The notes: generated from the sequence alone by a model not told the origin. Positions 44,892 through 53,598 are shown, counted from the first letter of the stretch. The stretch is 64,000 nt of DNA from Comamonas piscis (GCF_014109725.1 NZ_CP058554.1:3162001-3226000), one strand, 5' to 3'. Numbers and translations are program-made.

Positions 44892-45656
44892 TTACTTGCC
44901 GCTGTCCAGACGTGCCTGCATCGCCTTGGCGCGGGCTTCCGATGGGGGGTGCGACGCCATCAAGGAGCCGCCACCACCGCCGCTCAGCTTGGCCAGCTTT
45001 TCAAAGGCAGTAACGAGGCCCTTGCGTTCCATCTTCTGCTTGGTCAGCAGGTCAAAGGAGTAGTTGTCGGCGGCCGATTCATTGGCTTGGGAGAACTGTG
45101 CATGGATGAACTTTTCACCCAGCTCGCCAGCTTGCGAGGTCGACAGCGATGCCAAGGTGGCATTGCCGCTGCTGGCCGCAATCTGGCGTGCAGCCGAGGT
45201 GGCATAAGCCGTTTGCATGCGGCGCTTGCTGTGGCCCAGCGCCACGTGGCCGATTTCATGGCCGATCACGCCGCGCAGCTCGTCGTCATTCATCAGGTCC
45301 ATCAGGCCGCTGTAGACGCGGATGCAGCCATTGGCCATGGCCCAGGCATTCACATCACTGGTCAGGTAAACCTTGTAGTCGGCCTTCTTGCCTTCGACGT
45401 CCTGGGGCATCTTGGCGACCACTTTGGCCAGACGCTGGCTGTATTTGTTGTTGGCAGGTGCCAGCTTGTTTTGTTTGTCCAGCGCGGCGCAGGATTCATC
45501 GGACAAAGCCACCACATCGCCATCGGTCAATGTCATGGCCTTCATCGCTGTCGAGCCCGAGTCCATCAGGCCACCCAGATTGCCCGCATCCATGGTCTTG
45601 CAACCGGCCAAGGCCATGGCCGCAACCAGGCCGGTAAGCATCAAAGTTTTGCGCAT
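44892..45656 (-). CDS. M48-family metalloprotease lipoprotein (LoiP/YggG-like)
   Basis: 254 residues. A lipoprotein signal peptide ends in LAGC (Cys19), so the protein is probably anchored in the outer membrane facing the periplasm. The zinc motif is His133-Glu134-x-x-His137 (IGHEIGHVALGHSKRR), with the third ligand glutamate in the ANESAADNY segment and a final SHPPSEARAKAM motif. It should degrade or process misfolded envelope proteins. ATG at 45656 starts the signal peptide. A strong terminator follows. The gene sits between pepE and the CysB-like regulator, all leftward, but with separate gaps. Confidence 0.94.
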   Translation of the reverse strand: MRKTLMLTGLVAAMALAGCKTMDAGNLGGLMDSGSTAMKAMTLTDGDVVALSDESCAALDKQNKLAPANNKYSQRLAKVVAKMPQDVEGKKADYKVYLTSDVNAWAMANGCIRVYSGLMDLMNDDELRGVIGHEIGHVALGHSKRRMQTAYATSAARQIAASSGNATLASLSTSQAGELGEKFIHAQFSQANESAADNYSFDLLTKQKMERKGLVTAFEKLAKLSGGGGGSLMASHPPSEARAKAMQARLDSGK

Positions 45657-45769
45657 TCGCTATCTCCTTATCGACACGTTGAAAACGTGCATCATAGCGT
45701 GCGTTTATTGAAATTATGTTTTCTATACCCCATGGATTACAAACTTTGCTGAACTCCGCCGACAGCCAT

Positions 45770-46750
45770 TCAAGCCGCTTTTTGCACGGCAGCAGGTGAC
45801 GGTGCCTCGTCTGGTGCGGTCGCCGAGATGGCCTGCAAAACCACGTCACGCTTCAAGGTCGGCACAAAGCTTTCGATGAACTGCAGCGCATAGGCACGCA
45901 GCCACACCCCTTTGCGCAGCGCAATGCGGGTGGTGTTGACCTTGAACAAATGCCCGGCATCGATGGCGCGCAGGTTGCGGTCGCGCTCCTCGTCAAAGGC
46001 GATGGAGGCAACGATGCCAATGCCCATGCCCAGCTCGACATAGGTCTTGATCACGTCGGCGTCCATCGCAGTCAGCACCACATTGGGGCTGACCTCGGCC
46101 GCCGCAAAGGATTCATCAATATGCGAGCGGCCGGTGTAGCCCTGTTCGTAGGTGATGATCGGAAAGCGCACCAGGGACTGCAAAGTCAGGGGGCGGCCGG
46201 CTTCCTGCTGCTCCAGCAAAGGGTGGCCGGGCGGCACTACGACCGAGTGGGTCCAGCGGTAGCCCGGCAAGGTGGCCAGGCTGGCATAGCCGGTCAAGGC
46301 TTCGGTGGCCACGCCGATATCGGCCGCGCCGCTCAGCAGCATCTCTGCCACCTGGCGGGGCGAGCCCTGGTGCAAATGCAGCGCCACATCGGGAAACTGC
46401 TCACGGAAATCACGCACCACCAGCGGTAGCGCATAGCGGGCCTGCGAGTGAGTGGCGGCAATGCTCAACTGGCCGCTGCGGCTGGCATGAAAATCGGCAC
46501 CGGCGCGGCGCAGGTTTTCGGACTCCAGCAGCAAGCGGTCGACGATCGGCAAAATGGCCTCGCCCGGCGGGGTCAAGCCCGTCAAGCGCTTGCCGGCGCG
46601 GATAAAGATATCCACGCCCAGCTCGTCTTCAAGTTCGCGAATCTGGCGGCTGACCCCCGGCTGCGAGGTGTAAAGCACATGCGCCACCTCGGTCAGGTTG
46701 TAGCCATTGCGGGCGGCTTCACGCACGGCACGCAGTTGCTGAAAATTCAT
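45770..46750 (-). CDS. CysB-like LysR regulator of sulfur assimilation
   Basis: 326 residues. The N-terminus MNFQQLRAVREAARNGYNLTEVAHVLYTSQPGVSRQIRELEDELGVDIFIR is the CysB/Cbl pattern, and ITYEQGYTGRSHIDESF and DADVIKTYVELGMGIGIVA are the inducer-binding segments of CysB. It would activate sulfate or alkanesulfonate uptake genes in response to N-acetylserine or adenosine phosphosulfate. ATG at 46750 is preferred over ATG at 46759, because AAGGTG sits 6 bp upstream. It lies 63 bp downstream of a sulfate-binding protein gene on the same strand. Whether it is CysB or Cbl cannot be told. Confidence 0.92.
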   Translation of the reverse strand: MNFQQLRAVREAARNGYNLTEVAHVLYTSQPGVSRQIRELEDELGVDIFIRAGKRLTGLTPPGEAILPIVDRLLLESENLRRAGADFHASRSGQLSIAATHSQARYALPLVVRDFREQFPDVALHLHQGSPRQVAEMLLSGAADIGVATEALTGYASLATLPGYRWTHSVVVPPGHPLLEQQEAGRPLTLQSLVRFPIITYEQGYTGRSHIDESFAAAEVSPNVVLTAMDADVIKTYVELGMGIGIVASIAFDEERDRNLRAIDAGHLFKVNTTRIALRKGVWLRAYALQFIESFVPTLKRDVVLQAISATAPDEAPSPAAVQKAA

Positions 46751-46813
46751 AACATTCACCTTTTTGGACGCGACCGCCGGGGCAGCCCCCGGCGGCTTGT
46801 TCAGCGTCCCTGC

Positions 46814-47860
46814 TTATTTCTTGGTGTAGATCTGGTCAAAGCTGCCGCCATCGGCAAAGTGAGCAGCATCGGCCTTGGCCCAGCCGCCAAAGGCCTCATC
46901 GATGGTGAACAGCTTCAGGCTGGCGAACTGGCTGGCGTACTTGGCCTTGGCCGCTTCGCCGGTAGGCCGGTAGAAGTTGCGGCCGGCAATGTCCTGGCCT
47001 TCGTCCGAATACAGGTACTGCAGGTAGGCATCGGCAATCTTGCGGGTGCCGCGCTTGTCCACCACCTTGTCAACGACGCTGACGGTCGGCTCGGCCAGGA
47101 TCGACAGCGAAGGCGTGACGATCTCGAACTTCTCGGGGCCAAATTCCTTCAGCGCCAGGTAGGCCTCGTTTTCCCAGGCCAGCAGCACATCGCCCTGGCC
47201 GCGCTGCACAAAGGTCACGGTGGAGCCACGCGCGCCGGTGTCCAGAATCGGCACATTCTTGAACAGCTTGGCAATGTAGTCCTTGGCACCGGCTTCACCG
47301 CCGTAGTTGCGTTTGCCAAATTCCCAAGCGGCCAGGTAGTTCCAGCGCGCACCGCCGCTGGTCTTGGGGTTGGGCGTGATCACCTTGACATCGGACTTGA
47401 TCAGATCGCCCCAGTCCTTGATGCCCTTGGGATTGCCCTTTTTGACCAGGAACACAATGGTCGAGGTGTAAGGCGCGCTGTTCAGCGGCAGGCGCTTTTG
47501 CCAATCGGCCGGCACCAGCTGGCCGTGCTTGTTCAGTGCATCAATGTCACCGGCCAGTGCCAGGGTGGCCACATCGGCTTCAATGCCATCGATGATGGCA
47601 CGCGCCTGTTTGCCCGAACCGCCATGCGATTGCTTGATGGTCACCGTCTGGCCGGTGGTGTCCTTCCAGTGCTTGGCAAACGCCTGGTTGTACTGGTTGT
47701 ACAGCTCACGGGTCGGATCGTAGGACACGTTGAGCAAAGTCACCGGCGCTGCGGCCTGGGCATGCACTGCGGTGCTGAAAAATGCAGGCGCAAGCGCCAT
47801 CAGAGACGCCGCTGCAGCTGCGGCTATCGGAAACTTGATAAAGTGGCGGCGTTGTTGCAT
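46814..47860 (-). CDS. Sulfate/thiosulfate ABC transporter substrate-binding protein
   Basis: 348 residues. A long signal peptide (MQQRRHFIKF, alanine-rich core, VHAQA) directs it to the periplasm. The mature part has the Sbp signature LLNVSYDPTRELYNQYN, KQSHGGSGKQARAII, TPNPKTSGGARWNYLAAW and GQGDVLLAWENEA. It should capture sulfate for a CysTWA permease. Those permease and ATPase genes are absent here: the CysB-like gene follows directly. The name sbp is likely but the ligand could be thiosulfate or molybdate-like anions. ATG at 47860 starts the signal peptide. Confidence 0.93.
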   Translation of the reverse strand: MQQRRHFIKFPIAAAAAASLMALAPAFFSTAVHAQAAAPVTLLNVSYDPTRELYNQYNQAFAKHWKDTTGQTVTIKQSHGGSGKQARAIIDGIEADVATLALAGDIDALNKHGQLVPADWQKRLPLNSAPYTSTIVFLVKKGNPKGIKDWGDLIKSDVKVITPNPKTSGGARWNYLAAWEFGKRNYGGEAGAKDYIAKLFKNVPILDTGARGSTVTFVQRGQGDVLLAWENEAYLALKEFGPEKFEIVTPSLSILAEPTVSVVDKVVDKRGTRKIADAYLQYLYSDEGQDIAGRNFYRPTGEAAKAKYASQFASLKLFTIDEAFGGWAKADAAHFADGGSFDQIYTKK

Positions 47861-48089
47861 GGAACACTTTCAGAATGGCAAAAATCTTGTGGGTTGCAAG
47901 GCTTGAACACATTCTGAAACGCTGCCATCAAAACTCAAACTACTATTAATTCAGTTTTTAATGACTGAAAGTTATTAACAAGACGCAAAAGCGCCTGGCT
48001 GTGCCGCAAACCCTGGTGGGTGGTGCGGCCGCATGGCACCCGCGCCCTGCCGGCGCCCCAGCGTCAACGCAACGAAGGAAACATCTCCC

Positions 48090-48365
48090 ATGGCACGTAT
48101 GGTCAACTGCGTCAAATTGCACAAAGAAGCCGAGGGCCTCGACTTTCCCCCTTACCCAGGTGATCTGGGTAAGCGCCTGTGGGAAAACGTCAGCAAGGAA
48201 GCCTGGGCGGGCTGGCTCAAGCACCAGACCATGCTGGTCAATGAAAACCGCCTGAACCTGGCCGACCTGCGCGCCCGACAGTACCTGGCCCGCCAAATGG
48301 AAAACCACTTCTTTGGCGACGGTGCCGATGCCGCAGTAGGCTTTGTGCCTCCTACCGCTGATTGA
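48090..48365 (+). CDS. Probable Fe(2+)-trafficking protein YggX
   Basis: 91 residues, the size of YggX. The sequence MARMVNCVKLHKEAEGLDFPPYPGDLGKRLWENVSKEAW, then HQTMLVNENRLNLADLRARQYLARQMENHFFG, is highly typical. YggX protects iron-sulfur clusters from oxidative damage and interacts with labile iron in the cytosol. AAGGA lies at good spacing before ATG 48090, and upstream in-frame ATG at 48033 is rejected because the family always begins at MAR/MSR. A bidirectional terminator follows 48 bp downstream. Confidence 0.96.
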   Translation: MARMVNCVKLHKEAEGLDFPPYPGDLGKRLWENVSKEAWAGWLKHQTMLVNENRLNLADLRARQYLARQMENHFFGDGADAAVGFVPPTAD

Positions 48366-48412
48366 TACGGCAAACCCTAAAAGTACGAGCCGGGGACCCG
48401 TTCCAGGCACAA

Positions 48413-48440
48413 AAAAATGGCAGCCGAGGCTGCCATTTTT
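48413..48440. terminator. Bidirectional terminator between yggX and the cupin gene
   Basis: AAAAATGGCAGC (48413-48424) is fully complementary to GCTGCCATTTTT (48429-48440) around a CGAG loop. A/T runs on both sides mean it can terminate both the rightward yggX transcript and the leftward cupin transcript. Confidence 0.9.
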
Positions 48441-48499
48441 ATTTCACTACACGGTGGATTTACTGCAAACTCAGTAAATCATTGATCACTGTAAATATA

Positions 48500-48880
48500 T
48501 TATTTAGTAACCAGATCAAAGCCACCGCTCTGGTATTGGAACAGCAGGCAGTTCATACCCGCCACGCAACCGCTTTCATGCACCAGGCCGGCAGGCAAAT
48601 CGTAGAAAGAGCCGGCGGGGTACTCGGTGCGCTTTCCGTCAATTACCGCGTAAAACGTGCCTTGCACCACCACGGTGGGCAGCGACTGGGTGTGGTGGTG
48701 GGTCGGGTTGTCACGGCCAGCGGGGAACAGCACGAAGGCTTCGTAAGGAGCCTTGCCGGTCAGGTCGCCGCGTACATTGGCATACATGATGCCGTTCGAG
48801 CCGGTCAATTCGGTCCACTTGAGCTGGGACACCGGCACCGAAACCAGACCATTGGCAGCGCCAGCCGCGCAAGCGATCAA
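48500..48880 (-). CDS. Cupin-domain protein, exported, uncertain start
   Basis: At least 126 residues. A single cupin barrel is visible: PTHHHTQSLPTVVVQGTFYAVIDGKRTEYPAGSFYDLPAGLVHESGC, with the three histidines and later His as metal ligands. The N-terminus is the problem. The only near-standard start is TTG at 48880, which cuts a hydrophobic segment. The frame continues without stop upstream, and ATT at 48916, preceded by GAGG, would give a complete signal peptide (QSFNAVLATSSLIACAAGAA). An ATG just upstream is out of frame. Either a rare ATT start or an old frameshift is possible. It is divergent from a DJ-1/AraC regulator. Confidence 0.75.
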   Translation of the reverse strand: MIACAAGAANGLVSVPVSQLKWTELTGSNGIMYANVRGDLTGKAPYEAFVLFPAGRDNPTHHHTQSLPTVVVQGTFYAVIDGKRTEYPAGSFYDLPAGLVHESGCVAGMNCLLFQYQSGGFDLVTK

Positions 48881-49053
48881 AGAAGAGGTGGCCAGAACGG
48901 CATTGAAAGATTGAATAACTTCCTCGATTAAGGCTTGTAGGATTTCGCGTTGCCCTGAATCGATGGCTCTATTCTGTTTATTCCCCTAAAATACAAAAGT
49001 AGCCAAATAGACAAGATGCGATAAGATCCGGCCAAATCCACCGATTCAACGCC

Positions 49054-50010
49054 ATGCACACGATCGCTGTTATTGCCTACGACGGGATCAGCCCCTTCCA
49101 TTTGTCCGTCCCCTGCATCGTGTTCGGGGACGATTTGCTGCGTCTGGGCGCACCGCGCTATGCGCTGCGGGTCTGCGCTGAGCGAACCGGCGCTGTGTCC
49201 ACCCTGTCCGGATTCGCCATTCAAGTCGAGCACGACCTGGCGGCGCTGGAGCAGGCTGATACCGTCATCATTCCGTCCTGGAGTTCGCCGGAGGCGCAGC
49301 CCTCCGCCGCCATGCTGTCGGCGCTGCAAAAGGCCCATGCGCGCGGTGCGCGGGTCGTAGGCCTGTGTCTGGGCACCTTTGTACTGGCCCAAGCCGGGCT
49401 GCTGCAAGGGCGCTCGGCTTCTACACACTGGGCCTGGGCCGATGATTTCGCCAAGGACCATCCTGGCGTCAAGCTCGACCGCCATGCGCTCTACACCGAT
49501 GACGGCAATATCACCACCTCGGCCGGCACGGCTGCCGCCATTGACTGCTGCCTGCACCTGATCCGCGTAGACCATGGCGCAGAAATTGCCAACAGGGTGG
49601 CACGCCGCTTGGTCGTTGCGCCGCACCGCCACGGCAACCAATCGCAGTACATTGAGATGCCGCTGTCTGAGACTGAGCGTCCGGATGCCGTCTCCGCTGC
49701 GCTGGACTGGGCCATGGCGCATCTCAACGAGCCGATCAATGTGGAGCAGTTGGCGCAAAAAGCGCATATGAGCCCGCGCAACTTCAGCCGCCATTTCAAA
49801 CGCAAGACCGGTGCCACCATCGTGCAATGGCTGCAGCACCAACGCCTGGCCGTTGCCCAGCGCCTGCTGGAGCGTGGCGATGGCTCCATCGACCAAGTGG
49901 CAGAGACGGCAGGCTTTGGCTCTACCGTGTCCTTCCGCCTGCAGTTCACACGGATGTTTTCGATCTCGCCGGCCAGCTATCGCAAGCAGTTTTTGCACCG
50001 GGAGGGGTAG
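49054..50010 (+). CDS. GlxA-like regulator (DJ-1/PfpI plus AraC helix-turn-helix)
   Basis: 318 residues. The N-terminal DJ-1/PfpI-like domain (about 1-185) includes VVGLCLGTFVLAQAGLLQGRSASTHWAW, where a cysteine sits at the nucleophile elbow. The C-terminal AraC/XylS DNA-binding domain (about 215-315) has the two helix-turn-helices: VEQLAQKAHMSPRNFSRHFKRKTG and DQVAETAGFGSTVSFRLQFTRMFSISPASYRKQF. These regulators respond to small nitrogenous metabolites or stress. It is divergent from the cupin gene, so that gene is a plausible target. ATG at 49054 is the natural start. Confidence 0.93.
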   Translation: MHTIAVIAYDGISPFHLSVPCIVFGDDLLRLGAPRYALRVCAERTGAVSTLSGFAIQVEHDLAALEQADTVIIPSWSSPEAQPSAAMLSALQKAHARGARVVGLCLGTFVLAQAGLLQGRSASTHWAWADDFAKDHPGVKLDRHALYTDDGNITTSAGTAAAIDCCLHLIRVDHGAEIANRVARRLVVAPHRHGNQSQYIEMPLSETERPDAVSAALDWAMAHLNEPINVEQLAQKAHMSPRNFSRHFKRKTGATIVQWLQHQRLAVAQRLLERGDGSIDQVAETAGFGSTVSFRLQFTRMFSISPASYRKQFLHREG

Positions 50011-50029
50011 GCGCCCTCCCGGCCGCATC

Positions 50030-50053
50030 GCCGGCGTTCAGGCCGGCGTTCAG
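50030..50053. repeat. Tandem 12-bp duplication at a stop codon
   Basis: GCCGGCGTTCAG is repeated head to tail at 50030-50041 and 50042-50053. The second copy contains the stop codon of the LOG-like gene. A third, degraded copy may follow (GCTGGC). Confidence 0.6.
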
Positions 50054-50646
50054 GCTGGCATGCACGCAAGCGCGGCATCGCCCAATAGGCAGTCCACGAC
50101 ACACTCCAGCATTTGTTGCACATCCGCCACCTCCACTGCGCCGGGCAAAGACAGCTCGCCGTGCAACACAAACACTGGCCGCTCCCACTTCAGGCCTAGG
50201 GCCATCTCGGACAGCGTTCCCATGTTGTAGCCCACGGCGACCAGGCACAGGGCGCTACGGGCAATCAGCGCGTTACGCATTTCACCAATCCCCGTGGGCA
50301 AGGCCACGCTGAGATACTGGTTTGCGTTGCGCTCGTCCTCCTCGGGCAGGATGCCGATGGCGACGCCGCCCACTTCGGTGGCGCCTTGTGAGGCCGCAGC
50401 CATCACACCGCCGCGCCCTCCGCACACAATGGCCATGCCGGCAGCAGCCAGCGCGCGGGCGATCAGGCGCGCATCGGCGTAAACCTGGCCCTCGGCATCA
50501 CCCGGCCCGATGACCCCCACCGGCCGGCGGTGGCGCGCCGGGCTCGTCTGGTGCTTGGCCAGCCGCCGCAGCGCCTCGGTCAGCCCGGGCGGCAAGCCCA
50601 GCGCATCAATGTGATCCTGCTGCATGTTGTTCACGTAGGCGTGCAA
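50050..50646 (-). CDS. LOG-like Rossmann-fold protein (TIGR00725 family)
   Basis: 198 residues. The GGRGGVMAAASQGA and TGIGEMRNALIARSALCLVAVGYNMGTLSEMALGLK segments match the TIGR00725 branch of the lysine-decarboxylase-like/LOG family, which binds nucleotides; the exact activity is not established for this branch. TTG at 50646 has GGGAG upstream and overlaps the 3' end of the permease gene by 41 bp; ATG at 50625 is the alternative. The overlap shows it is translated as the last gene of the ABC operon. A nucleotide- or amine-related role is inference. Confidence 0.85.
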   Translation of the reverse strand: MHAYVNNMQQDHIDALGLPPGLTEALRRLAKHQTSPARHRRPVGVIGPGDAEGQVYADARLIARALAAAGMAIVCGGRGGVMAAASQGATEVGGVAIGILPEEDERNANQYLSVALPTGIGEMRNALIARSALCLVAVGYNMGTLSEMALGLKWERPVFVLHGELSLPGAVEVADVQQMLECVVDCLLGDAALACMPA

Positions 50647-51436
50647 TCGCGTCTCCCAATCCCATGACGATGACGCACAGCGCCATCAAAAGCAATGACA
50701 AGGTGGATGCGACGCTCAGGTCCGATCCGCCATCGCTGACCTGTGCAAACAGCATCAGCGGAAGAATGTTCAGCTGCGTACCCACCAGCGCCAGTGCCGT
50801 GCCGTAGGTGCCCATGGCAATAGCGGCCACCAGGCAGGCGTTGGACACCACCGACGGCGCCACCTCGGCCACCACCGTGTCGCGGAACGCGCGCCAGCGC
50901 GTAGCGCCCAAGGTTCGTGCCGCCAGCATGGGTCGCAGGTCGAGGTTGGCAAACACCGGGTAGAGCGACAGCGCCACGCGGGGCACGAGGTAGTAGGCAT
51001 AGGCGCAGCCCAGGCCGACCGTGCCATAGATCCAGCTGCCCACGGCGGCGCCGTCAAAGCCCAGCGCCACCAGCAGCTGCGTGACAAAGCCCGAGCGCCC
51101 AAAGGCCAGGATGAAGCCATAGGCGATCACCAGGCCCGAAAAGGCCAGCGGCAACCCGAGCAAGGTCATCATCCAGCGGCGGCGCTGCAGCGGCTGGCGC
51201 CCCAGCTCAATGGCGATCACCGTGCCCACCAGGCCGGAGACCGCGCCGGCGGTCAGGCCCAGCACCAGGGTGTTCAGCACGGCGCGGCCCAGCAGCGAGT
51301 TGTTCCACAAGCGGGCAAAGGCGCTGCCGCCGTCCGTCATGGCCTCGGGCACCAGCGATGCCAGGGGCAGCACAAAGAACAGCGCCATAAAGCACCAGGC
51401 AGGCCAGGCGCCAAAACGGCGGATCCAGCCGCTCAT
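50606..51436 (-). CDS. ABC transporter permease (second)
   Basis: 276 residues with about six membrane helices. The permease-ATPase contact loop is visible as LAARTLGATRWRAFRDTVV (EAA-like motif). It forms the inner-membrane pore with the permease at 53595. Its start overlaps the binding-protein stop by 4 bp (51433-51436), and its own end is overlapped by the LOG-like gene. The type I importer architecture (two separate permeases, one ATPase, one binding protein) fits the Fe(III)/spermidine/2-aminoethylphosphonate group. Confidence 0.9.
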   Translation of the reverse strand: MSGWIRRFGAWPAWCFMALFFVLPLASLVPEAMTDGGSAFARLWNNSLLGRAVLNTLVLGLTAGAVSGLVGTVIAIELGRQPLQRRRWMMTLLGLPLAFSGLVIAYGFILAFGRSGFVTQLLVALGFDGAAVGSWIYGTVGLGCAYAYYLVPRVALSLYPVFANLDLRPMLAARTLGATRWRAFRDTVVAEVAPSVVSNACLVAAIAMGTYGTALALVGTQLNILPLMLFAQVSDGGSDLSVASTLSLLLMALCVIVMGLGDAIARLREQHAAGSH

Positions 51437-52515
51437 GAGCGTGCCAGCGTGGCCTGCGCCCAGAGCTGGTCGATCTCAGCCTTCTTGGCCGCCGCCTTGA
51501 TGACATCGAGCGGACGGATCTGTGCCGCCACCGGCAGCTTGTCGGCCACATCGTCGGGCAGCTTGACGACCGGAACGGCAGGGCGCACGAAACCCTTGGC
51601 AAAGAGCTGCTGGCCGACGTCACTCATGATGAAGTTCAGCCACAGCTTGCCGGCGTTCGGGTTGGGGCCGCCCTTGACGAGGCTGATCGCATACGGCGCG
51701 GCCACGCTCGCCTCCTTGGGGATGACGACCTCGCAGGCATCGCCCATGCCATCGGTATGCTTGGCCTTGAGGCCATCGTTCTCGTAGCCGATCCAGATGG
51801 GGATCTCGCCCTTGATGAACTTGGCATACGGGGTCGTGCCCTCAACGCGCTGCACATTGCCGGCGGCATGCAGCTTGCCCAGGTAATCCGTGCCGGGCTT
51901 GACATTGTCCACGCTGCCGCCGTTGCCATAGGCTGCGGCCAAGGTCAGCACCTGGCCCACGCCGGCGCTGCGGGGATCAAGGTAGGTCACGCTGTTCTTG
52001 TACTCGGGCTTGAGCAGGTCGGCCCAGCCGGTGGGCACATTCTTGACCAGCTTCTTGTTCACCAGGAAGGCGATGTTCAAGGTATGGATGGTGAACCAGC
52101 GCCCTTCCGCCTCGCGGAACACCTCGGGCAATTTGTCGAAGTGGATGGGCTTGAACGGCGCGACCACGTCCTTCTTCGCGGCATCGACGGCCGAGGCCGC
52201 GAAGTAGTAGGCCGTATCTGCCTGGGGGCGGCGGCGCATCTTCTCCAGCGAGACCACGGTGGCGGCCGAACCCAGGTCGTTGTAGCCCAGCTCGACATCG
52301 GGGTAGCGCTTCTTGAACTCGGCGAACAAGGCTTTCCAGTTAGCCCATTCCGGACCGGTGTCGAAGGACACGCAAAAACCTTCTTTTTTGGCCAAGGCGT
52401 AGAGCTCTTTTTCTCCGGCATAGAGCTCCGCGCCCTCTTGCGCCCAAGATGTGCGCTGGACCAGGGCTGCCAAAGGCAAGGCAGCAGCGGCTTGGATGAG
52501 ATGTCGGCGTTGCAT
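51433..52515 (-). CDS. Periplasmic substrate-binding protein of an ABC importer
   Basis: 360 residues. A signal peptide (MQRRHLIQAAAALPLAALVQRTSWAQ) occupies the first 26 residues. The rest matches the iron/polyamine/phosphonate binding-protein group: VSFDTGPEWANWKALFAEFKKRYP, WADLLKPEYKNSVTYLDPRSAGVG and VKGGPNPNAGKLWLNFIMSDVGQQLFAKGF. The ligand is not clear. The absence of an obvious Tyr-Tyr iron site argues against simple ferric-iron binding. It is the third gene of the leftward operon, 54 bp after the ATPase gene. Confidence 0.9.
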   Translation of the reverse strand: MQRRHLIQAAAALPLAALVQRTSWAQEGAELYAGEKELYALAKKEGFCVSFDTGPEWANWKALFAEFKKRYPDVELGYNDLGSAATVVSLEKMRRRPQADTAYYFAASAVDAAKKDVVAPFKPIHFDKLPEVFREAEGRWFTIHTLNIAFLVNKKLVKNVPTGWADLLKPEYKNSVTYLDPRSAGVGQVLTLAAAYGNGGSVDNVKPGTDYLGKLHAAGNVQRVEGTTPYAKFIKGEIPIWIGYENDGLKAKHTDGMGDACEVVIPKEASVAAPYAISLVKGGPNPNAGKLWLNFIMSDVGQQLFAKGFVRPAVPVVKLPDDVADKLPVAAQIRPLDVIKAAAKKAEIDQLWAQATLARS

Positions 52516-52569
52516 AGCGGTTTTCCTTCGTTGAAAAGTACGGTGTCGTGTTGAACGGATAGGCTGGGC

Positions 52570-53598
52570 TCAGGCATCCAGCAGGCGAATGTGCTCGGGT
52601 GCGATGGCAATGGCCTGGCGTGCGGGCTGCCTGCCTTCGGCCAGAAAGGCGCGCGGCGCGCCCTCCACCGCAAAGTCGTAGCGCGTGAGCGACCCCAGAT
52701 AGCGACTCGCGCCCGGGCGCCCCTGCAAGGTATTGGTCTGCCCAGGCTGCGGGTCTGGCTCGATATGCTCGGGGCGGATCAGCGCATGTACCTTCTGCCC
52801 GGGGCGATAGCTGCCGGTGGGCACGGACAGCTCGGCAAAGCCAAAGTCCACGCGGCCGCCAGAGGCCACCTGCCCTTCCAACATGGTGGAGAGCCCGACG
52901 AACTCCGCCACGGCGCGGCAGTTCGGCATCTCGTAAATATCCTTGGGCGTGGCGATCTGCAGCAGCCGCCCTTCCTTGAGCACCGCGACCCGGTCGGCCA
53001 TGGCCAGCGCCTCTTCCTGGTCGTGGGTGACCAGCAAGGTGGTGGCGCCAAACTGCTGCTGCAGGGCGCGGATCTGGTCGCGCAGATGGCCCCGCACGCT
53101 GGCATCCAGCGCGGACAGCGGCTCGTCCAGCAGCAGCGCACGCGGATCGATGGCCAGCGCGCGCGCCAGCGCCACCCGCTGCTGCTGCCCGCCGGAGAGC
53201 TGGTGTACGCCGCGCTGCGCAAAATCGGACAGGCCCACCACCTCCAAGAGCTCCGCTGCCCGGGCGTGCCGCTGCGCGGTCGACATCTTGCGCAGCGCCA
53301 GCCCGTAGGCCACGTTGTCCCGCACCGACAGGTGCGGAAACAGCGCATAGGTCTGGAACACCATGCCAATACCGCGCTGGTGCACCGGCGTGCCCGCCAT
53401 GTCCTGGCCAGCCAGTGCGATGCGGCCCTGGTAGCCGGTCTCCAGCCCCGCCACCAGCTTGAGCAAGGTGGACTTGCCCGAGCCGCTGGGGCCGATCACC
53501 GCCACCAGCTCGCCCGGGCCAATATCAAAGGACACCTCATGCAGCCCTTGCTGGCTGCCGGGGTAGCGGTAACTGACGTTTTGGAAAGTCAGGCTCAT
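52570..53598 (-). CDS. ABC transporter ATP-binding protein (PotA/FbpC-like)
   Basis: 342 residues. Walker A is at residues 36-43 (GPSGSGKS), followed by a Q-loop (FQTYALFPHLSVRDNVAYGL), the signature LSGGQQQRVALARAL and Walker B (LLLDEPLSALD), then a histidine switch and a C-terminal TOBE-type regulatory domain from about 240. It energises uptake through the two permeases. ATG at 53598 overlaps the upstream permease stop by 4 bp, so the genes are translationally coupled. The architecture is that of importers for polyamines, ferric iron or 2-aminoethylphosphonate. Confidence 0.93.
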   Translation of the reverse strand: MSLTFQNVSYRYPGSQQGLHEVSFDIGPGELVAVIGPSGSGKSTLLKLVAGLETGYQGRIALAGQDMAGTPVHQRGIGMVFQTYALFPHLSVRDNVAYGLALRKMSTAQRHARAAELLEVVGLSDFAQRGVHQLSGGQQQRVALARALAIDPRALLLDEPLSALDASVRGHLRDQIRALQQQFGATTLLVTHDQEEALAMADRVAVLKEGRLLQIATPKDIYEMPNCRAVAEFVGLSTMLEGQVASGGRVDFGFAELSVPTGSYRPGQKVHALIRPEHIEPDPQPGQTNTLQGRPGASRYLGSLTRYDFAVEGAPRAFLAEGRQPARQAIAIAPEHIRLLDA

